This document shows, in pieces, positions 13,800-25,605 of a stretch of DNA of 64,000 nt. The notes under the pieces are model-generated. The model saw only the letters and a program-made list of their open reading frames with translations. It was not told the origin of the DNA and ran no database searches. The DNA lies in assembly GCA_029718625.1 (NCBI GenBank), contig CM056387.1:34005863-34069862 (forward strand). Reading direction: 5' to 3'. Source of the DNA: Synaphobranchus kaupii. Taxonomy: Eukaryota; Chordata; Actinopteri; Anguilliformes; Synaphobranchidae. How positions within the stretch are numbered: the stretch's first letter is position 1; each line of letters begins with the position of its first letter. The translations under genes and the position numbers were made by a program.

Positions 13800-16700
13800 T
13801 GAGGCGAATGAAGAGGAGAGGCGAGTCTCTCACTGATAACTGAATAGTGTGCCATTACTGGTAACCCTCAGAAACCTGGCCGACATAAACCCAACAGATA
13901 AACAGTGTCCACCTGCACTGTCTTTTACAGCTACATCGCTGGTAGAAATGACTCTTCACACAGACGTGTGGTCACAAGACCCTTTTGTGACTACAGAACT
14001 CGCCAGGACGTTACACGCTTAAGATTCCTTTGGCTCTGCACGAATTATACTGCGAGGATGAAGCGCGCGGCTCCACGTTAGCCTCCTTATAGGATAACGG
14101 CCCCGGTTTAAGGGCAGGTAGCGCGCCGTCGCCCCTGGAGGTCACAGAGGAGGGCCTCTAAAGGGAATTGAGCGAAACGCTAAATCTTGTATGGCTCTTG
14201 TCCTTACATTGCTCTGTCTGCCTACATGCGCTAACAAGTCAATAAACCCCCCGGCCCCCTGCTGATCATACAACGACCAATCCACCAGAAAAACTGCTTT
14301 CTTTGCTTTTTCTCTTGCTAATGACTGTTTTTATGGGTGAGGTGTGCTCCATCACTGCCTGGAATCAGGCGACATGTAGGGGAACAGCCAGCACCAAGGC
14401 CCTGTTTACTTTAGCGCTAATCTGGCATTACAGAAACGTTTTAACGCTACACAAGTGAGTCTGCTTTGGACATATTTCGGTATTTTTCTTTTTTGGTGAA
14501 ACAAGCACAAGTTGTTTCGACGGCAATGTTCACTAAATTGAATTACCTCTGCTTAATATTTTCCAAAGTTGTATCCTGGACTTAAAACTACAGTAAGTGA
14601 CAAAGTTACTTTTGTCTGTAAAGTTAATTTAACTGATCACGGAACGCACCAAATTGTGCTGGGGAGGAAAAATGTCAAACTTGAATTTAATCGTGAGTCA
14701 GATTTACCTTCAGGAATTTGGGAGCCCTGTAGAAGAGGTTTGGATGGCTACTCCGAGATACAAGCAAAATGCATCCCTACATTTCTTCACGACACTAAGA
14801 GAAACTTCATTTTTACCAATGTTTTTCAGCATTGGTTTCTAGGCCATAAAAACTTCACGAATCATTTTTTTTTTTTCCCCAACATTCAAAAGGTCAGAGC
14901 TCAATATCCTTTTTCCTGGCCTGTAGACACTGAATATTAAAAGAATATCTGTATAACAGCTATAGAAGCAGGAAAACACTGCACTGAGCCTCACCTGGAG
15001 ATGTGGACATGGTGCCTGGACCCCCCTCCCCTCAAACCGTCCACCCCCCCATGCACACTTCCCCAGTGTTAAATCCTCACCCCTTTCTACACTGTGATCC
15101 CATCTCTATCTGTAACCCTTCTCAGCTTCGCCCCTGTCTGAATAAAATTTAAAAAAAATTAAAATAAAGACTTAAGGACATACCGTCTGCTCTCCTATAA
15201 AACATAAAAATAAATAAATCGACTTTCCGCTCCCGCAGCACGGCGGCCTTAACTCCGTCTGCTCGTTAAAAGAAACCAGGCGAACGGGGAGCGGCCGGTC
15301 CCGTCCAACAGGGTTACGGCCGAGGAGCGGCTCCTCTCCCGCCTGCTCCGACGAATTTACACACCCTGGGACTTCAGCCAACTGTTGTATTAACGCCGCC
15401 GCACAGTAATTACCGTTCTCAGCTACGCCGGCCGACTTCATCCGAGGATTTTTAATGAAGTACCGACACAGGGATTAATTAACATAAAACCCGCTTCAGG
15501 TATTAAGATTCTCCGCGGCCTGTGCTGGTTCTTTATTGCAGGAGTTGTATCGCACCAAAAAACATAACTGTACATAACTAAGGGTATATTGACGTATACA
15601 CAGGCTGTAATTAGACCCGTTAAAATTTCATTTCTCTGACCTTGCATATAGGCTAATCTGTTTGTGCAGCCAATTCTCGGCTGCCGTAGATCAGCTGGAG
15701 CGCTTCCCCTTGAGATCTCACCGACTCGTGACTTCATTTTAAGGTTTGCACTCTTGGGAAGTATTTAACTATGCTACATGCTGTCAGAGGGTATGGCTTG
15801 TTTATTTATTCCCATGTTTATCACCGTTTTATTACTTTTAATCAGGATGTATCTTTGTACCCGTTAGCATTGCGCAATTGTATCTCAGTCAGTTCAAGAG
15901 ACTGAAGGTAAGAGGACTGCAAAAAGAGGTGTAAAAATACGGTAGAAGACATCAAATCCAACGTGCGGATGGCTGAGCCGAATACACATGTTTTTTAGAA
16001 TACTAAAAGTGAGGAGCGACTTGTGGATTTGTGGCAGAAACATGCGTGTGTCTGTCTGTACAATGTCAACTCTGCAAGTTACCACAACAACACTGACAAA
16101 GTCACAAACTGTATGGGCTCCATGGTTGTTTTGGTTTCAAAATATCGAAAAAAGACATTCTCGCGAGTGCAGGTCTACCACGAGAAATCACGTTCATGCG
16201 AGAGAACTGCATCCGTCTGCGTCAATTCTCTGTCGTTTAGATGTGTGCTCCTCAAAAACAGCCGCCATTATGTGTGTGCGACACAAGAAACTGAAAATCT
16301 GCATGACAGTTGTTAAATGTGTGCTACTCATTTTTTTCATTGTTGCTTACATTACGAAGTCGTGTAATGTGGCCCCAGCTTTATGCAGCCAAACTACAGG
16401 TGCGTGACTAACCAGAGGACTGGTACACCGACTGAGATATGATGCAATCCAAATTTAATTGGGTGGCATTACAACCAATCACAAAGTTCCTTGTGAGGCT
16501 GTCAGCCAATCAGCACTGTTGTGGGATTCGGCACCAAACGCAGGAAATGTGTCTGAACTGGATGAGCCACCCAGCAGCACCATTATAAAGGAGCATTAAA
16601 AATGCATGCATTTATTTATAATCATAAGGTTAAGCATTGCTAAAATTCAGAGTGCCAGCAGATGTATTTTTATTTATCTCTCAAACTGTTTCTATAGCTA

Positions 16701-17072
16701 CAGACAGGTAAACGTCAAAAATAGGACCCATTTTGCGCTGAAGGTCTCCAAAGACGACGTTAAATTCAGCAATGCCTTCAATAGAACAGACGTGACAGAC
16801 CCAAAAATTATGCTGTGACAGGAATACACAGTCCTATTGTCAGAGAAAAGCTTCTAAGCACTTAGCATGGCGAGGACACAGACAACGGTGAGCGTCGTCA
16901 AAGCTAAAGCTAGAATAAATGCAGATTCCATTCAGGGCAGGGGATTGTTTTCAGGTCTATTTGATTGAGTCCTGCCAGTGTGGCATACTGCTTGGACTGC
17001 ACAGGGACAGGCAGATGACAAGACGACTAAGATAAAGGGAGGACAGGGGGTGACCCAAAAATTTGACATGGC
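13800..17072. other. Unique sequence, no gene recognised
   Basis: Several frames of 60-140 codons exist (for example 14569-14940 and 15988-16407, both plus). None shows a recognisable domain, and none has clear exon structure. The stretch 15220-15450 is CpG-containing. CCAAT motifs occur twice near 16474-16510. No transposon ends were found. Confidence 0.4.
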
Positions 17073-17083
17073 CACACACACGC

Positions 17084-17129
<46 letters not shown>

Positions 17130-17135
17130 TCACAC

Positions 17136-17169
<34 letters not shown>
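17073..17169. repeat. (CA)n microsatellite
   Basis: A CA tract of about 97 bases with a few CG, CT and GG interruptions. Apparent Thr-His and Cys-Val frames are repeat read-through. Confidence 0.97.
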
Positions 17170-17171
<2 letters not shown>

Positions 17172-17774
17172 GTGATCGCATGTGTAAGGCCCACTTTGCA
17201 AACAGTCAAGAAACCCCCTGTGTATTAAATGTTTTAAGACCATCTGCAGTCTAAAAACTCCTTTCTGTTTCCCAAAAAACAGAGCTTAAATGCACCCTAG
17301 AAAGTGCTACAATAAAACCCTTATACCATTAAGGGATTAGCATCTCTGTATCAAGTGTAAGTTCAAAAGCAGTTTTTATCAAATTTATTCTGGTGATCGT
17401 TGAACTCACCAAACCGTGTCAAAGTCAAGTTTTTACATTATACTGTCAAATTAAGTACAAACCTCTATTGAATTATTTTCCATTATTATTCATTCTGCAG
17501 ATACTATATTAGAACAGAAAAGCAAACAATGAGGTTAACAGAGCTAAGGTGAACTTCATAGTCTTTAGATCAACGGCTTTGCTTAGCACCATTTACACTG
17601 ACCCACTTCCTCCTGGACAGGCTCTGATACATAGCCTAGATACGTCATAGTCTGCCTGTTTACGCCACCCAGCAATCACGCAATCGCCAAACAAAAATGC
17701 TAATTGAGGGGGTCAAAGTTGAAAGGTCGGGATGGAAGTTGTTGGTCTTCTCCTCCACCTCTCTCTTTTTCCCT
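17170..17774. other. Unique AT-rich sequence
   Basis: No gene or repeat recognised. Confidence 0.45.
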
Positions 17775-17945
17775 CCACCACCACCTCACCTCACCCCACC
17801 TCACCCCACCTCACCCCACCTCACCTCACCTCACCCCACCCCACCCCACCTCACCTCACCTCACCTCACCTCACCCCACCTCACCTCACCTCACCTCACC
17901 CCACCTCACCTCACCTCACCTCACCTCACCTCACCCCACCCCACC
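17775..17945. repeat. (CACCT/CACCC)n pentanucleotide array
   Basis: CACCT and CACCC units alternate irregularly, about 34 copies. The plus strand is almost free of G and purine-poor. The three plus frames are all open across it because a 5-base unit cycles through frames; this is not coding. Confidence 0.97.
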
Positions 17946-20244
17946 GGTATGCCCCATCCACCCACCCTCCCCCCATCACTTCAACCCAAATGTTGACCAA
18001 TCAAAGTCTAGACTAATCGAAAACACACTAAAGCTTAAATAAAATGAACCAACTCCAAAGAGTGAACTATCCCATTAAGGTTGGATGTGATTGAGGCTCT
18101 TTTTGATATTCTTAAAAGTGATTTATAAAATGAACTGAAGAAGATACTTCAGGTTCTGCCAGCAAAACAAGGGGACGTAGGGGAAATGAGTTTGCACGAC
18201 TCTGTTTGCATTGAGTCATCTTTGCCCATTTACGCTCAAAGTAGACACGTCACTGTCTGTTTAGACAACCCTGAGGAACCCACCATTTCCACACACAAAC
18301 CCTAGGAGAGAAGTCTAGGTTTAAAGGTTGGAGACCAATGGCCATGAAGCCACAGTCGTGCTATAGAAACACGGTCCTGCTTGTTTGTCTTTCTGTGCTC
18401 CCGGAGCAAATCAATTAAATTAAGGCAGAAGCACCTGCTTCTGGTCTCGGTTATATTTGTTGATCATAAAACCGCGCTCGTATCTTCACTGTCAATATTC
18501 TCTGAGGTAATAACGGGCCCTACCCCAAGATTTACAAGGAGCCGGGTGTGCCCGCGCGATACTAAAGCCGCGGCCTGCGAACAGCTGTGCGGGTTGCGCG
18601 GGGTAATCAGCCGCATTCGATCCGACGCGCTGCTACACGCTCTGCATCTCAGGGACGGCTAATTACATCTGGGACATACAGCCAGACGGCTCTGCAGTGC
18701 CACGAAGGGCCTCCTATCCACCAGACGAATCCCGCAGCAGACGCAGCACGTTCGTTTCTTACATCTAATTAAGAACAGAAAAGAGCAACGAGTCTTTGCG
18801 GAAATTACATCAGCGTTATTACTTTGAAAAGCTGCAGTATAAATACAGTAACTATTGCTCGTTTTAAAACAAATATGAAAATAGATACAGTACGCACATG
18901 GCCACTTACGTGAATGTCATTTCAGGATTATATCATGTACATTTAAAAATATACATATTTGTTGAATAAAATGTACCTTATATCCTGATAAAATTACAAA
19001 TATGAAACTGTAAACAGTATATGGAAGTAGCAATAGGCTGTTCATGTGTGCCACAGAAATTAAAATACCAAACATGCCAAACAAATTCCTTTGAAAGTGT
19101 CATAAATATGCTTTTCAGCCTGCTTTTTGAGCTTCTGTTTATGATTTATTCATAAGTCACGCGTGCAGTTGCCTACAAACAAGTATGGCATTCATATTTA
19201 ATGAGCTACACAAGAGTGCGAGTGTGGCAGGCTCGCTGTGGGGCAGCTGGGACCGAACGAGGGCTGGTCTTCGTTGTGTGAAAACACAGAAACACACCCC
19301 AAGGAAAAAATCGCAGAAAGGGAGAAGAATAGGACTGTGCAGCTTCCTTTTTTTTTTAAGGGGGTACTGAATCTGGACTGCGGTAGTGCCGACTGCGGAC
19401 GCCAGCCCTGCAGGCCGATGCACAGTTGGCACAAGCGTCACCCAAGGGATGATGGGAGGGCCTCAGTCAGCCTGGATGACAGCATGTCATCTGAACCAGC
19501 GACCCCCCTTGCCGGTCCATCGGACGCCAGCAGGCCCACCTGCGGAGCTGCTGGCAAAGATTCGTCCTCTGACCTCTGACCCGCGAGACCGACTTGCGAC
19601 ATTCGGTGCGATAAGAAGCTGACACACACACACACGACGCGCTTTGAAGAAGGGCACACGCGCTCTCCCAAATCCATCGCGGAAGTTGCAGCAACGAGCG
19701 TTGATAAATACAATTGGGGGAAACAGAGGGGGGGGGGGTTTTAAACGTATGTACTGTAATGATCCATCTAAACCGGCTCGGGCTGCATCCGTTAAGACCT
19801 CTTATCTGTTCACCCTGATGAGTTGAGCTGACGCTTGTTCTGTCTCATATTGCAACATTTCAGAGAATACACCCCTTATGGAAAATGGCCACATCTAACC
19901 GCCTCCCTGTTACTAGGCCATAGAGTCACTAAATGTATCCATGGAAACCATGGTATAATGGCATATGAGGGTATTTACTAAACATGCACAAATTAAGCCC
20001 TTGGATTGTTAAGCGTGCTAGGAGCAACAGAGCTGTTATTATATGTCTCATCGGCCTTGCGTCACGCGATAAACACGCATGAAGAAACCGAAAAACGCGC
20101 TCATTTCAACGTTCGGGGCGTGTGACTCAATTACAGAGAAGTACCTGGCATCTGCACACAATTATTTCATCGAAAGGAACGGCAGTTCGTTTTCGTAAAA
20201 CAGCCTTGTAAGCCTTGCTCCCAGGTAAGCGCCTAACAAAAAGC
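17946..20244. other. Unique sequence with a CpG-rich patch
   Basis: A CpG-rich, repeat-free patch spans about 18530-18690 and includes a TAATTA core just after it (18659-18664). The stretch 19090-19210 is AT-rich, repeat-free and enhancer-like in appearance. A G-run lies at about 19729-19738. No exon is supported. Confidence 0.4.
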
Positions 20245-20249
20245 GATCA

Positions 20250-20818
20250 TGTGAGGGTTTTGGAGCGCTACTACGATGAGCCAAAAGCGAAAAGGAAAAA
20301 GGGAAACCTCCCGGGCCGTGGCCAAACAAAAAACACCCGTGTAAAACGGGATAGCCGAGTAATCTGGCGAATGTTCACAAAGGAGGAAAGGCGAGAACAG
20401 GAAAAAACAAGGCACCATCGGAACGTGACTATAACGCCCGATAACAGGTGAAATAAATGAAAAGAAAATAAAACTCCAAACTCTCAGAAATAAAGAGTGG
20501 AACAGAGAAAGGAAATAAGGGAACAGAAAACTAATTCCCTGAGCTTCAGGCAGTTGAGAAGCTCAACTGAGAAAACAAGAAAACTGTTTTTAAAGCAGGT
20601 AGAGAATCAAACAAACAGCCCTAACATTTGTGGTGAAACGAAATGAAATAGAAGCCCGGAAGCGGAACTCAGGGGTATAAATACTTGGCGCCAGGTAAGA
20701 CAGGTGAAAGCGATAATCACCTGGGTGAATCTAAATCCCGCAGCGGAACGTGGAAAATCCGATAGATCGGAAACGTGGCCAAGCGTGGAAAGCGAGAAAA
20801 TGGTGGGAGACCATGACA
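20250..20818 (-). mobile_element. Solo LTR, shorter relative of the first
   Basis: The 569-base segment starts TG, ends CA and is flanked by a perfect 5-base duplication, GATCA, at 20245-20249 and 20819-20823. The right end reads GAGACCATGACA, sharing CCATGACA with the LTR at 1277-2221. A TATA-like core lies about 140 bases from this end, where the longer LTR has a similar AAG-TAGCTCC core, so the two are probably related families. No internal retrotransposon sequence is present. Strand follows the TGTCATGG start on the minus strand. Confidence 0.8.
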
Positions 20819-20823
20819 GATCA

Positions 20824-21335
20824 GCAGCCAAAACAATTGGCGCGGTCCGCCATTTCATTTGAAACTTGCGAGTTCCTGCTCTTTTCAAAGACAAATCGAC
20901 ATTATTGATATAGCTAAATGTGCCAACATAATGGCGACATCATGTACACCACCAACTCGTGGCCCCCATCCAGGAACACAGCCGTATGGAAACAGAGCAA
21001 CAGCAGCCTGTGATGTTTTAATTGACAGTCTACAGCTGTCTTCATTTGCATAATTCCTTATTAACTCGGGTACTCCACAAGCCCAAGAATGTGTGTGCAC
21101 TTTTTCACAATACGTGCTGCAATTTATAGCCTTTCAATGTCACTCTTAGTTAATTACCCATGTTACAGAAGGCAATAGAGACATTCAGACCCCCTGCTGG
21201 CCGCAGGCTGCAAGTGCGGAGGAAATACAGCTGGAGGAACGGCACCATACAGTGAGGGAGGGCCTCGTGGAACTGGCTCCACCAATCACAGCGCAGCTCG
21301 GTATGTGACCGCCAGGAGGTTCAGCCATTCAAAGT
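20824..21335. other. Unique sequence with a CTCF-like site
   Basis: Repeat-free; no exon supported. It contains the motif at 21188-21207 and an ATTTGCAT octamer at about 21044. Confidence 0.4.
21188..21207 (-). promoter_or_regulatory. Candidate CTCF binding site
   Basis: The plus strand reads GACCCCCTGCTGGCCGCAGG, containing the CCCCCTGCTGGC core that is the reverse complement of the CTCF motif. It has the same orientation as the candidate at 4791-4810. Motif by eye only. Confidence 0.35.
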
Positions 21336-21490
21336 GCAGCAGTGGAGCATAATGGTTAAGGAACCAGGCTTGGAGCTCCAAGGTCGCAGGTCGGAACTCC
21401 AACTCCGCCAGTGTGGACAAGGCTTAACCCGCACTGCTTCGGTAAATATCCGGCAGGACAGATGTACACTGTATGTATGCATTGTAACAT
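21336..21490 (+). mobile_element. tRNA-headed SINE, diverged
   Basis: The head reads GCAGCAGTGGAGCATAATGG then TTAAGGAACCAGGCTTGGAG (A-box region), followed by a B-box-like GGTCGGAACTCC at about 21389. The rest (GGTAAATATCC, then a GTATGTATGCATTGTAA tail) resembles the SINE body but lacks the usual L2-like hairpin tail. It is probably the same family as 39881-40129, old or truncated. The 3' end is approximate. Confidence 0.6.
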
Positions 21491-21913
21491 ACACCGGATG
21501 TAATCTGAATTCAAGAGCTCTGGATTAGAGGGTCAACTGAAATAAATATGAATGCAAAACGTGCTTCACCATGGTGCAGCCCACAGCCTGTAAACTCCAG
21601 CAGGGTAGGTAAATGGCCACTGTTGGCAGGCTTGCCCTCATCTCATCCTCTGAATCGCACTGCCTATGTCAGTTGCACATGAAGTACTCAATGCAAAAGA
21701 TTCATACTTGGGAGTTAAAAAAGGAGCACACTTACATGCAAAGTATTTATCTGTAGACATTAATAATGTGTTTGGCTAGTAAAACTATATATCCAGTGCA
21801 AGCAATTTAAGCTGTAACTGACCCTGTAAATCACTCATCAAATGAATGCAATAGAAAATAAAATCTACAGTGGTGGTTATTTGCATAAGGGAGGCGGTTC
21901 CTTTAGAAGGTCA
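21491..21913. other. Unique sequence, nothing recognised
   Basis: No supported gene or repeat. Confidence 0.4.
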
Positions 21914-22555
21914 TCCCACTCAAACTTTGAACTCTGAACTTTTCCTGCAGAACCACTCAAACTATCCAACACCATCTGCCTTGAACCCACTCAAAATTCC
22001 AACATCTCTTCCTCTGCAAAACCACTCAAACATCCAACATCTCTTGGCCTGGAAAACCACTCAAATTTCCAACATCTCTTCCTCTGCAAAACCACTCAAA
22101 CATCCAACATCTCTTGGCCTGGAAAACCACTCAAATGTCCAACATCTCTTCCTCTGCAAAACCACTCAAACTATCCAACACCATCTTCCCTGAACCCACT
22201 CAAACTTCCAACATCTCTTCCTCAGCAAAACCACTCAAACTATCCAACACCATCTGCCCTGAATCCACTCAAACGTCCAACATCTCTTCCTCTGCAAAAC
22301 CACTTAAACTTTCAACAACTCTTGGCTTGGAAAACCACTCAGATTTCCAACATCTATTCATCTGCAAAACCACTCAAACTTCCAAGAACCATTCAAACTT
22401 CCAATATATCTTCATCTGCAAAACCACTCAAACTTCCAACATCTCTTCATCTGCAAAACCACTCAAACTTCCAACATCTCTTCATCTGCAAAACCACTCA
22501 AACTTCCAACATCTCTTCATCTGCAAAACCACTCAAACCTTCGACACCTCCTCCC
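21914..22555. repeat. 35-bp minisatellite, about 18 units
   Basis: The unit is AAAACCACTCAAACTTCCAA then CATCTCTTCATCTGC (35 bases). Variants include CTATCCAACACCATCT and TTGGCCTGG subtypes. The last units near 22415-22540 are almost identical, while the first are diverged. Because 35 is not a multiple of three, three units make one 105-base coding period, and the plus frames stay open; a 282-codon frame (22114-22962) runs through the array into the following unique DNA. Confidence 0.95.
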
Positions 22556-22962
22556 TTGCCTCCTCCATCAAAAATGAGTGTGAAACTCTCCAATGCGGGT
22601 CTTCAGACAGACGTGTGTCTTTAGACAGAACTAGGTTGCCATTTCCCAACACATCTCCGAGACTGACTGGCACCGTAAAGCAGGTTGGCTTGCCCCATAC
22701 ACCGCGGGACACCTTTGCGGAGAACGACTTCATCTGCTCCCGCTGTCGAAAGCCCCGCTGCGGGGGGGTCCTCCGATTTCTGCCCTCCAGGCCTGAGACA
22801 CAGCCAGGCCTGTCCGCCCCCGTTCCCCCGACACCATCCATCACCTGGCCCGGAGTCGGCCGACCCGGGCCAACAGCGCCTCCAACAGCGCCAGCACTTC
22901 CACAACCCGTTTTACAATATGCTCTTCACCTCAGAATGGAGGACCCTTCTGCACTACTCTAG
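22556..22962 (+). other. Unique open tail after the minisatellite, unrecognised
   Basis: The plus frame leaving the 35-bp array stays open for about 135 codons in CpG- and GC-rich unique sequence. It encodes a short cysteine-containing segment (NDFICSRCRKPRCGG at about 22720-22766) and a long Pro-rich tail. I do not recognise it. It could be a diverged exon or chance openness from high GC. No clear splice sites frame it. Confidence 0.2.
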
Positions 22963-24514
22963 TCAGGGCTGGCCTGGCACTGTGCTTTCCAGGGTGGACC
23001 AGCCCCGCCCCGCCCCTTTACCATCAGGCTTTTTGAGGTACTGATCAAAAGCTGATAAACATAATCTTTTTTTTTTTTTTGTCTTAATCATTACAGTCCC
23101 CCTCCCCGGCTCCCGGACACAATAAAGGCCTTACTTACTTAATTTTCTTATTTTGTGTTTTGCTGTGTATTGGTAACAATCTGTTCTTTTTTTTTTTTTT
23201 TTTTAACAAGTGTAATCTACAGGCTCTTGGAATCTTGACACAACATCTCCAGGAAACATCAGACGCGTTGGGCTCTCGGTTTGTACCAGGTGCTTACACA
23301 GAGGAGGCCGAACGGAAAACACGGTAATTAGGTAGCACCGGTCTGGTTGTTTTCCATTTCTGGCGCGCTATGGAGACTGCAATAAAGTGCTTATATCCCA
23401 ACATGCCTGGCAATCACAGCGCTCCGCTTATCGTCTCTCTCCGTAATGATTGTCACCACTACGAATCTCGGGGGGCAGCGATATCGGCGGGTGGCTGGCG
23501 GTTTCCATGGCGAAATGAGGCTGAAGGGCCGCGCCGGGGGCATCGGCCGCGTCGTTCCGGGATGGATCAACGCGCCCAGAGCTGCCATTCGCAATAACCG
23601 CATCATTGCGCAGCGGGAAAGCCGCTTCTATTATCGCCGCACGGCTTCTTCCATCTTTACAGTCCCGTCGCGACACTGATAACAGTAACAGAAGGAGAAA
23701 AGCTGAGCTTTCAAGAGATCGATTTTTTTGGTCCGGGGGTGTGAAATGAGAAAATGACAAAATAAACTCTCAACCCTCAGACAGCAAAAGCAATCAGGGA
23801 GGGGGGGCCCAGCATGTGCGATTTATTCTTCTTCTCCAGTTTTGTCTTTCATGTTTGCCAGCATGGCGTGTCATTGTAGTGCCATCGCGGTCTGTGTCTG
23901 GTACATTTCTGATGCTGCCAGGGCGAAACTACTGGAAATGCACGCAACCAAATAACACCAGACAGGCCGGCATCAATATTAAAAGGCTGCGGGTGATGTC
24001 CCGCAGCGTATGCTAATATCCACGCAACCACGCAGTGGGGGTGAGGGCTGGGGGGAGGGCGAGGGTCAATTTCCAAAAACGGCTCATAGTCACATCTGCT
24101 GGATGTGAGAGAATGTGCGATATCCCTGCTGATGCTCTGAGTTTGGCACAATAATGGAATTTACACTTCCTTAAATGTATTACCCTCTGCTTTTGTGCCA
24201 GGGTTGGCCGGATGCATGCTGTTGCTATGGAAACTGACAGGCGGTGAAGAAATCTTCTGTCCCCAAGCATCAGTCTTAGTGCCGACCCGCTGTGCGTAGT
24301 GTTTACGCAAGCCTTTAATCAATCTATCAATTAGGCTATGTACCCGTTAATTAATCAATCAATCCCAATCAACAAGAAAACAAACATATCCATCAACCAG
24401 ATCAACACAAAATCAATTCCTCAGTCCTCCCCACTACGGTGACGCTGCAGTTCTAACGTGCTTACGTGCTAGCGACTAGCAAGGAAACATAACATAATTA
24501 ATTGCGTGTTAAAA
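22963..24514. other. Unique sequence with CpG-rich patch and a LINE-like tail
   Basis: Around 23086-23142 the sequence CACAATAAAGGCCTTACTTA resembles the 3' tail of fish LINEs, but no LINE body is attached. T-runs lie at 23068-23081 and 23187-23205. A CpG-rich patch spans about 23460-23640. Short AATC-rich direct repeats occur at 24315-24420. No gene supported. Confidence 0.35.
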
Positions 24515-24735
24515 ACGTATCGATAACGTAACAACTCGTCAGAAAACACGGTTTTAATAGTGCAACAACTAGTGACGGCACACTGTTCTAATAGTGCAGC
24601 ACAACTAGGCAGGAAAGACTGTTGAATAGTGCAACACAACTGGCCAGGAGACACTCCTTTCAAATGTGTAACAACCTAGCCGGGAGACAGTTTTTGAAAA
24701 GTGTAACACAACTATTACACGACGCACTCTTCAAA
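24515..24735. repeat. Degenerate ~35-bp tandem repeat, about 6 units
   Basis: Related units recur about every 35 bases: AATAGTGCAACA near 24556, 24590 and 24625, then AATGTGTAACAAC and AAAGTGTAACACAAC near 24662 and 24697. Each is followed by CTAG/CCAG then a GGAGACA-type motif. Units differ at many positions, so this is an old, decaying array. Confidence 0.6.
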
Positions 24736-25094
24736 CAGATTTAACACTCATTTCATTTCCTCAAGTTCCCCCGTGGGAAAAATAAAGTTATTTTATTTTA
24801 TGTCAGGCTCGGATGTTTGAGGCGATAACGACAGCTGCGCTAACAGGAAGGCCTGCAGAATGAACAATGAGGTGCTGAGCGAGATGGGCCGACTAGGCCT
24901 AATCCTCGTAGAGCTCTCAATGCTGCACGGTCATTGTGGAGGTAATGGATTTTTATCATTTTATAATGCTGAGTATTATAAAGTATAACTTCCCATAATA
25001 TCATATGTGGTTATGTTGTATTCTCTTTGTTTTGTTGCTTGTGTTTTTTTTAACGTCTATTTTTAACGCCAGTTTAATTGGCTAAAATCATTCT
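24736..25094. other. AT-rich unique sequence with a LINE-tail-like motif
   Basis: Near 24770-24800 CCCGTGGGAAAAATAAAGTT followed by ATTTT runs resembles a LINE 3' tail. No body is recognisable upstream. The rest is unassigned. Confidence 0.35.
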
Positions 25095-25282
25095 CTCCCT
25101 CTCCACCTCAGCTGATGTGTGGTGAGCATTCTGGCGCAAAATGGCTGCCGCTGCATCACCCAGGTGGGTGCTACACATTGGTGGTGGTAGAGGTGAGTTT
25201 CCCCCTCATCATTGTGAAGCGCTTTGGGTCACCGGTTGGTGAGAAAGGCGCTATATAAATGCAAGGCATTATTATTATTTTC
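25095..25282 (+). mobile_element. LINE-type 3' end (CR1/L2-like tail)
   Basis: The segment includes GAGCATTCTGGCGCAAAATG, TGCTACACATTGGTGGTGGT and a terminal hairpin, GTGAAGCGCTTTGGGTCACC and AAAGGCGCTATATAAAT, ending in ATT trinucleotide repeats. This is the form of a common fish LINE 3' terminus with short tandem tail. Superfamily is from memory of such tails and not certain. The coding part is absent. Confidence 0.55.
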
Positions 25283-25518
25283 CTTTTGTTGTTGTAATGC
25301 ATGGTTTTTATGTGTGAGGACCCCAGGAAGACGAGCAGTCACCAAGGCGTCAGCTAATGGGATCCGAATAAAACAATAAGCAATGAAACAACTATGCAGC
25401 ATTGCAGCATAACATCAGAGGCTGTAGGTTGCCTTATGGAAATGTAATATACTTTAAATATATTGTGAAGACAATTTTGATATATTTACAATATACTGCA
25501 GTATATTCTTTTTTCCAC

Positions 25519-25605
25519 AAGGGTTCCATTCCCAGGCAAGGCAGTACCCCTAGAGCAAGGTACTTATCTTGAGCTGCCTCAGTGAAGAACATCAACTACA
25601 GTAAA
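25519..25605 (+). mobile_element. SINE middle fragment next to an L2 body
   Basis: It contains a B-box-like GGGTTCCATTCCCAGGCAAG followed by AGAGCAAGGTACTTATCTTG and AGCTGCCTCAGTG, the body of the tRNA-headed SINE (compare GCAAGGTACTTCACC in the minus-strand copy at 39881-40129). The head upstream and the normal tail are missing; the sequence runs straight into LINE coding sequence. Confidence 0.6.

Noticed and set aside
14569..14940. 123-codon plus-strand frame
   Set aside because: No motif or homology recognised and ends in a low-complexity Phe run from a T tract.
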